Assembly (NCBI GenBank): GCA_910574455.1
Contig: CAJSYZ010000007.1
Coordinates: 1,922,001 to 1,986,000, forward strand
DNA length: 64,000 nt
Direction: 5' to 3'
Source of the DNA: Trichaptum fuscoviolaceum
Lineage: Eukaryota > Basidiomycota > Agaricomycetes > Hymenochaetales > Trichaptaceae
The position numbers and the translations under genes are program-made. Under the pieces are notes generated by a model. It was given only the letters and a program-made list of their open reading frames with translations. It had not been told where the DNA came from and searched no databases. Positions 58,482 through 64,000 of this stretch are shown here, one piece after another (the first letter of the stretch is position 1; every line of letters begins with the position of its first letter).

Positions 58482-60184
58482 ATGTCTGGTACACATTCCC
58501 CCCTATCCGACTCCAGCCAACACACGCAGTCGACGCGTACAGTTGCTATCATCAAGAGCCATGCTCTCGAGCATAGACTTGACATCGAGCGCAGAATTGA
58601 AGCCGCGAGTTTTGAGGTCAGTGTCGCCCAGTCTTGCTTCAGACGCGTCGGACGACTGAGAACATGTCTAGATTGTCAAGGAGCGACAAATGGAATTTGC
58701 CCCCGACTCAGATCAGGAATTCCTCCACGAGCTCTTCGGAAAAGACGCGCCTTCGCTTTTCGAGTGCGTGCATTGACTTGCCATCTCTGACTTCCCTTCA
58801 TTAATCTTATCTATCAGAGGTCCTGTGTGGGTATACGTCTTGGAGCGCCGACGCGCCGTCGAAGTATGGAATGCGCTCATGGGCGACGCCGACCCCGAAC
58901 GCGCTCGGGAGACCGCCCCCAACTCACTGCGCGCCATCTTCGGCGTTGACAGCAGCCAGAACGCGCTCATGGGCAGCCCCGACGCGCAGACGGCCGAGGA
59001 CCAGATCGCATGCCTCTTCCAGTCTTCACCCCCTTTCCCTGCCCAGGACTTGGCCTGCGATGGCGCTGAGCTCGACAACATCGAGCATGAGCTGGGCGTT
59101 GGCATCGACGAGCCGGCGCCGCTCGACGAGAGCGTCGAGTGGCGGGACCGTGTCGGCGCGTTCGTCTCCGCCACGAACGGCGGCGGGACCTCGGTTTCCG
59201 GCTCACGCAGGGGGCCCTCGTCCGTGACATCGGGCGGCTCCGGTTCGCGAAAGGACGCATCTGGGAAGGGGGGCGTGCCATTCAAAGCGCGCCCCGTGCC
59301 GCGCACGACGCTCGTGCCCGACATTGCCCCGCGCACGACGCGCGCCGCCGCTCTCCGTGCAGGCGTGCCCGTCGAGTCCGTGAAGCCAGCGAAGCCGCGT
59401 GTTGCTCCCACTAAGGAAGAGCTGAAGCAGGCCTTCATGGACGTTCCGGGCCACAAACGCTCCAGTACTATCCAGGTCGCATCGACTGCGCCGCCCACTG
59501 TTGCACCCCGCATGACGCGCGCTGCGTCGCTCCGTATCAACGGCGGCAAGGCTCCTGAGCCATCTCGTCCTCGGCCGCGCCCAACTACGAGTAACGGGAC
59601 TTCAAGTGCAACACGTGCAAACGGCACAACGTTCGAAGGTGTCCCCGGGCACAAACGTCGTGAAACTATCAGCGTCGCAAGTGTGGCACCTCCGACAGTC
59701 GCGCCTCGATTAAATAAGAGCGCGGAGCTGCGCGCCAAGAAGAAGGAGGCACCGCCCTCTTCTTTCATGTGTAAGTTTGGCTGTCTGCAATTCAAGTTCG
59801 GGTCCCTGGGGATTAGGTTAACGTCTAATTATTCAAATAGTTCGCGGACCTTCCACACCGAAGGCACCCTCACTATCTCGTAATCCATCTCAGTCCTCCT
59901 TGTCATCGTCGCGCCCTGCTTCATCCGCTGGCACGCGTCCCTCTTCGTCTATGGCAAACCTGCGGGCGGGGACAGTGAGTGGACGCACGTCTGTAGCTCG
60001 TACGAACTCGCAGCCAAATAACGAGAATGCTGCACCGCCGCCAGTGGCCAAGGCACCAGCCCGACCACCTTCCATTGAGCCACGTCAAAACCGAAGCGCG
60101 CTTCTTCGCGCGATGAAGCAAAACGTGACGGCTTCTCCGGGGGTGAAGTTATCCACTAGAGTCAACCCCACTCGGGCAGTCTAA
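58482..60184 (+). CDS. NDP-kinase-fold protein lacking the catalytic His, with long disordered tail
   Basis: First three exons (junctions near 58617 and 58763, spliced frames kept) give an NDPK fold: TRTVAIIKSHALEHRLDIER, IEAASFEIVKERQMEF, ELFGKDAPSLFEGPVWVYVL, VEVWNALMGDADPERARETA, LRAIFGVDSSQNALMGSPDA, AEDQIACLF. In active NDPKs the NxxHGS motif carries the phosphorylated His; here it reads NALMGS, with Met at codon 58969..58971, so phosphotransfer is not expected. A 330-residue disordered tail follows, with four copies of an APRxxRAAxLR-like motif (about 59325, 59505, 59705, 60080) and two of VPGHKR. An intron sits near 59770-59840. It may be a scaffold in which the NDPK fold binds partners. 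Confidence 0.85.
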
Positions 60185-60551
60185 TCTGCGTCTCTCTCTT
60201 CCGGCTAACCATATTGTTTATACATCACGACATGTGTCTCTTATTCTTCTCTAGCTGGGCTATCGTTTCTTACTTCTCTGTCTCTCCTTTCTGACTAACA
60301 ATGTGAGATGAACACTCCTTAACACTTACCCACTCTCTATGACGACTTCTTGATCTTCGATTTACTACTTCTGACTGCTCGTTATCCTCTCTTTCTACTC
60401 CTTTGCTTGGATACCCTTTGAAAAGCTTTTCCAGTTTGTTGACAGCTGGTCACGAAAGCATTTGGTATAGCGAATCTAAACAACATACGCACAAAATGTA
60501 CTGCTGTATATATTACAATTGAGGCTGTTTGAATTCGTTCATTGAGGCAGG
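60185..60551. other. Convergent intergenic region
   Basis: 3' ends of the NDPK-fold gene and the Derlin gene. Pyrimidine-rich; no gene. Confidence 0.5.
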
Positions 60552-61460
60552 CTATAGATCACCGAATAAACGTTTTCTATGAATGGGAGAGTCAGCGATT
60601 AATAAACAAAGATTGCACAGAGAACTTACAGTCCCTCTGGCGCTTCGCTCCAGACCCCTTGACTGCCCAGCATCTCCCTTGGCCAGACATCTCTCACGAA
60701 CCATACGAGATGCCCCACCGCGCAGCCCAGTAGGTCGCCCGCAGCTGCTTTCCAAGTCCCATTCAAGAACCAGGAGAACGCGACGAGGGCGAGAGGGAGG
60801 TAGGGCGCCGTGATGGTGATGATCCCAAACAGGGATATTTGCGTGCTTGGATGGCGGCGGGACCACATGTAGATGGGCACAAATGCGAGGGGTGACGAGA
60901 GGAAGGGCATGTTAACTAGTGGTGAGATTGCCTGGAGAGCTTGTTCTGCTAAGCTTGCCATACACGATGTGGGTATGCACTCACAAGGAGCATGACCGCG
61001 GATTGAAACAATAGCCAGAAGTAATCGGCTCGTCGGCCATGGAAGGACGACTCCTCCAACATCCTACTGTATCTCATGCTGTACAAATGTCAGAGCTAGC
61101 TGTGCCGATGTGAGCGCAGGTCACTTACAAGAAAAATAGGTGGAACACAAAGTTGATAGAGATGTTTCCGAAGAAAAAGAATGTAGTAATTGCTCGCCAC
61201 AGCTGCAAGCGCGTTAGCGGGGTTACATGATCGAAGGAATACGAGTACGCACCTGCACATTCTTGAAAGTTGCTTTATAGCTAAAGTAGAGTTGCAGAGG
61301 TGTTATCATCTGGCATTGCTGCAGGTACGTTCAGAAAGGATTCAGAGAAGGCTCGCAGTTGTATACTCACGACAGCCAAGCTGGTCAATACCGCACACGC
61401 CAACCATCCCCTCGTCACAGGTGGCACTTGCGCCAGCCAGGCTTCAATACCAACGGGCAT
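60552..61460 (-). CDS. Derlin-like ER-associated degradation protein
   Basis: Minus-strand, multi-exon, about 215 residues. Starts MPVGIEAWLAQVPPVTRGWL (the PPVTR motif of Derlins), then ITPLQLYFSYKATFKNVQ, LWRAITTFFFFGNISINFVF, MRYSRMLEESSFHGRRADYF, LLFQSAVMLL spliced (intron about 60932-60987) to AISPLVNMPFLSSPLAFVPI and YMWSRRHPSTQISLFGIITI, APYLPLALVAFSWF, DLLGCAVGHLVWFVRDVWPR. The stop is either at 60626 or, using a good GTAAGT donor, at 60552 after KRLFGDL, which fits Derlin ends better. Derlins are multi-pass ER membrane proteins that help move misfolded proteins to the cytosol for degradation. The 5' end faces the TAM41 gene 160 bases away. Confidence 0.88.
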
Positions 61461-61619
61461 AGCAGTCTATGTCGAGGAAGGAGGTCAAAGAGCGAGAGCG
61501 TGCCAGCTCGCCGACGGCTGCGGTCGTGGCGGTCACGTGCCTCAGACGATCTTGGGCACTGTAATGACGCCGGCCATCGCTCCTCACCGCCGAACACATC
61601 TTCTACACTCCCCCTCACC
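61461..61619. promoter_or_regulatory. Shared divergent promoter of Derlin and TAM41 genes
   Basis: Only 159 bases separate the two ATGs. No TATA box seen. GC-rich, with a CACGTG-type E-box near 61535 (GTCACGTGCC). Confidence 0.55.
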
Positions 61620-63083
61620 ATGCTCGCCAACACCGCCCGCCGTCCCCGCAATGTGCACCTCACTGTCAACTTAGTCCGCTCCTTTGCTACAGAACACACC
61701 TTGACGTCGTCTACGTCGGCTGCGGCGGCGACGAACGACCAGCCTCCACCACTCAGCAAGCACCCAACTGCAGGCACCACCAGACCCCGCACACGACTCA
61801 ATCCATCGCCGCGTCCTGCAACATCGAGCAACAATGCGCAGGCGGGGATAACACTTCGCCAGTTGCCTCCAAACTTTGGGCAGAACCAGTTGCTCTCTGT
61901 GCCTAACTCGACGAGGGCGGTACTGGAGGAAATCGTCGCCCAGTTCCGAGCGCCCATTCGCTATGCCTTTGCGTACGGCTCGGGTGTATTTGAGCAGGAT
62001 GGATATGCGTCAATGAAGACGGAGGGAAAGACGCCTATGTTGGACTTCATGTTCGCGGTCCGGCACCCAGATCACTGGCACTCCATAAACATGAACCAAT
62101 TCCCTAGTCACTACCCACTTCATGCTCGCATGCTCGGTTCGGACTTCGTATCTCGAGTGCAGGAGGTCGGTCCTGGCGTCTGGTTCAACGCTTTTGTCCA
62201 AGTAAACGGCGTCGTAAGCATATGCACTCTTGATTCACTTTCCCGTGAACATCTTTGACGTTTGGGTATTCTGTGCAGACGATTAAATACGGCGTGACAT
62301 CCATAGACAACCTCTGCTCTGACCTGCTCATGTGGAATACGCTTTATCTAGCGGGACGTATGCACAAGCCTTTACGGATCATTAAAGACGACGCCAGGGT
62401 GCGGCTGACACAGCAAGTTAATCTGACATCTGCCCTGCGCGCTGCCCTCCTCACACTCCCCTCACACTTCAATGAAACTGATCTATTCCAACGGATAACA
62501 AGCATCTCGTATGAAGGTGACCCTCGGATGATTCTTCCGGCAGAAAACCGGTCCAAGATAGCCAATATCGTTTCCAAGCAATCTCCGCAGTTCAAAGAGC
62601 TATATCATCGTCTAGCTCTTGGCTTGCCCGGAGTGCATTGGTCATCAACCTCTGCATCTATTGAGCAAGACATGAGCCCGCACGTCCGTGCCTCGCTCAT
62701 CAAGAAACTTCCAGCAACACTTCGCACACGTCTAACTGATCGGTATTCTTCCCGTGCCGGCATTCCTGCGAAAGAAGCGGATGAATCTGCATTTTGGGTC
62801 AGAATCGCTGGCGATGCTGACTTGTCTGATGTCTTGAGAAAAGGTCTGTCGTTTCAGCGTCACGGTTAGCGAGCTAAATCGGAGACTAAACGAATTTTTC
62901 GTTTTTTTTTTCTTTAATTTATTCACGGTAGAGATGAGCGCGATCGTCCGGTATCCGGCCGCGGTGCAAACTGCGAAAGGTGTCGTAAGTGCCGGCGTCT
63001 TCAAAAGTCTTCGCTACTCTTCGGATAAAGTTGGAAAATGGTGGAAAGGATTTGGACGGAAAGCAGATACTCCCAGCAACTAG
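61620..63083 (+). CDS. TAM41: Mitochondrial CDP-diacylglycerol synthase (TAM41 family)
   Basis: Makes CDP-diacylglycerol from phosphatidate and CTP on the matrix side of the inner mitochondrial membrane, feeding cardiolipin synthesis. Starts MLANTARRPRNVHLTVNLVR, a basic, mitochondrial-type presequence, then a Ser/Pro-rich linker. Family motifs follow: FAYGSGVFEQ (nucleotidyltransferase GSG), MLDFMFAVRHPDHWHSIN (catalytic acid), HYPLHARMLG, spliced (intron about 62215-62279) to IKYGVTSIDNLCSDLLMWNT, LYLAGRMHKPLRII, and later PQFKELYHRLALGLPG. A last intron (62850..62932) leads to EMSAIVRYPAAVQTAKGVVS and a Trp/Lys-rich end (GKWWKGFGRK) at the TAG 63081. Length about 440 residues, usual for fungi. 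Confidence 0.92.
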
Positions 63084-63627
63084 ATATTTTATGGCAGGAC
63101 TTCATATAGTATATATTACAATCGCAACTCAACTATCTACTGTGTAAGTCTGCATTCTCTACATTGTCGATACCCTGCTGATTCTCGAATCCTCTAGATC
63201 TTGTAATGTTCATTTACATACATGTTTTTGGATGACATCGCCAAAGAACAATAAGAGACAGATTCTCGGCTATTTCAGCTCCAGGCCCCAAAGATGCAAA
63301 GCGAACAATCGGCAAACAATTAGACTTCTTGCTTCTCCGCGCGTTGTCCAATCATGTGTAAGCTAAGCAAAGACATGGATCGCCGTTGAAATCAAAACCA
63401 GATTCGCCGAAGACAGTCAGAGTGAACATCTCGTAAAACATTCACGAAATTCCCTGGTAAGCGCCCTGGGCGCCTTCGTAAGCTGAATATTTCCCATGCT
63501 TTTTCCTCTTCGGTGTTATTTCTTCGTCTTCTCTGTGACCTCTCCGCCAAGAAGCAGCACAACAAACGCGTCGCGTCGCGCTGCGTGTTCTAATGAGCGC
63601 GTTCAGCCCAACACAACCATGTAGGCG
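63084..63627. other. Intergenic
   Basis: No gene seen. Promoter of the next gene at its right end. Confidence 0.5.
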
Positions 63628-63635
63628 TATAAAGG
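63628..63635 (+). promoter_or_regulatory. TATA box (TATAAAGG)
   Basis: 88 bases before the ATG at 63716. Confidence 0.65.
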
Positions 63636-63715
63636 ACTGACGAATTACTCCTCACATCCAGCCAGGTCTTTCGCCCTTCCCCCCTCACGCACCGGTCTTT
63701 GACAATCTTACCACA

Positions 63716-64000
63716 ATGCCTCGCAACCTCTTCACGCCGACCAACGTCCGTTCTGGACTAGTCAACACCGTCCCCTCTGTGCCACGGTGGACAGTCCTCC
63801 CCCCGACGCCCTCTGCATCGAGCGACTTGTCGCCCACGCCGTGCCCCAAAGAAAAGAAGAAGTCTCTCAAGAGGAGGCGCAAGGGTATGAAAGTCATCCC
63901 GCCGACGCCGGAGCTCGAATCGGACCAGGAGGTTGACGAGCTTGAGTATTCGCCGCTTCCTCAGGTCGCTCAGCCGCCGCCACCGCCTCCCAACCCAAGC
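63716..64000 (+). CDS. Start of an unidentified basic/Pro-rich protein, cut by window edge
   Basis: ATG with ACA before it, open to the end of the window. Starts MPRNLFTPTNVRSGLVNTVP, then repeated PPTP motifs (VLPPTPSAS, VIPPTPELE), a basic patch (KEKKKSLKRRRKG), an acidic patch and a poly-Pro stretch. Looks disordered and possibly nuclear. The rest lies beyond the window, so no function can be given. Confidence 0.6.
   Translation, partial: MPRNLFTPTNVRSGLVNTVPSVPRWTVLPPTPSASSDLSPTPCPKEKKKSLKRRRKGMKVIPPTPELESDQEVDELEYSPLPQVAQPPPPPPNPS

Noticed and set aside
58713..59795. 360-codon minus-strand frame opposite the NDPK-fold gene
   Set aside because: Shadow of the GC-rich plus-strand gene, whose spliced product is clearly an NDPK fold.

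Overview
This is nuclear DNA of a basidiomycete fungus, most likely an Agaricomycete (mushroom or wood-decay group). The genes are cut into many short exons by introns of about 50-60 bases with GT...AG ends. Intergenic gaps are short. The gene families fit that group: an F-box protein, an AA9 polysaccharide monooxygenase, a KDZ transposon and MLKL-like proteins. Every gene model here was read by eye from reading frames, splice signals and remembered family patterns. No alignment was run.

Layout. 0-10.5 kb: F-box-like protein, secreted AA9 lytic polysaccharide monooxygenase, class II DAHP synthase (minus strand, 11 introns), and a HUL5/UBE3C-type HECT ubiquitin ligase. 10.6-28.3 kb: one minus-strand alpha/beta-hydrolase gene split in two by a complete 16,515-bp KDZ-superfamily DNA transposon (11082..27596). 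The transposon has 66-bp terminal inverted repeats, a perfect 8-bp target duplication (GAATAAGG), arrays of GGGAGTCCC-like subterminal repeats, an apparently intact KDZ transposase with Asp, Asp and Glu motifs, four further cargo genes, and two decayed host-gene fragments (an LRR gene and the TFIIH subunit gene SSL1). Taking the transposon and one duplication copy out on paper puts the hydrolase frame back together. 28.3-31.2 kb: unresolved sequence and an intact paralogue of the broken hydrolase. Both paralogues carry an 11-nt microexon for the nucleophile elbow.

34.4-50.8 kb: a same-strand tandem family of four intact-looking genes and one truncated pseudogene. The predicted proteins join an MLKL/HeLo-like helical N-terminus to a kinase N-lobe-like segment with no HRD or DFG motif, followed by a conserved C-terminal region I cannot name. 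This array and the KDZ element are the two most interesting parts of the window.

51.3-64 kb: ordinary housekeeping-type genes. They are another alpha/beta hydrolase, a YTP1-like membrane protein, a disordered protein ending in a CaaX box, an NDP-kinase-fold protein lacking the catalytic His, a Derlin-like ER membrane protein divergently paired with a TAM41-type mitochondrial CDP-diacylglycerol synthase, and the start of an unidentified basic, proline-rich protein that runs off the right edge.
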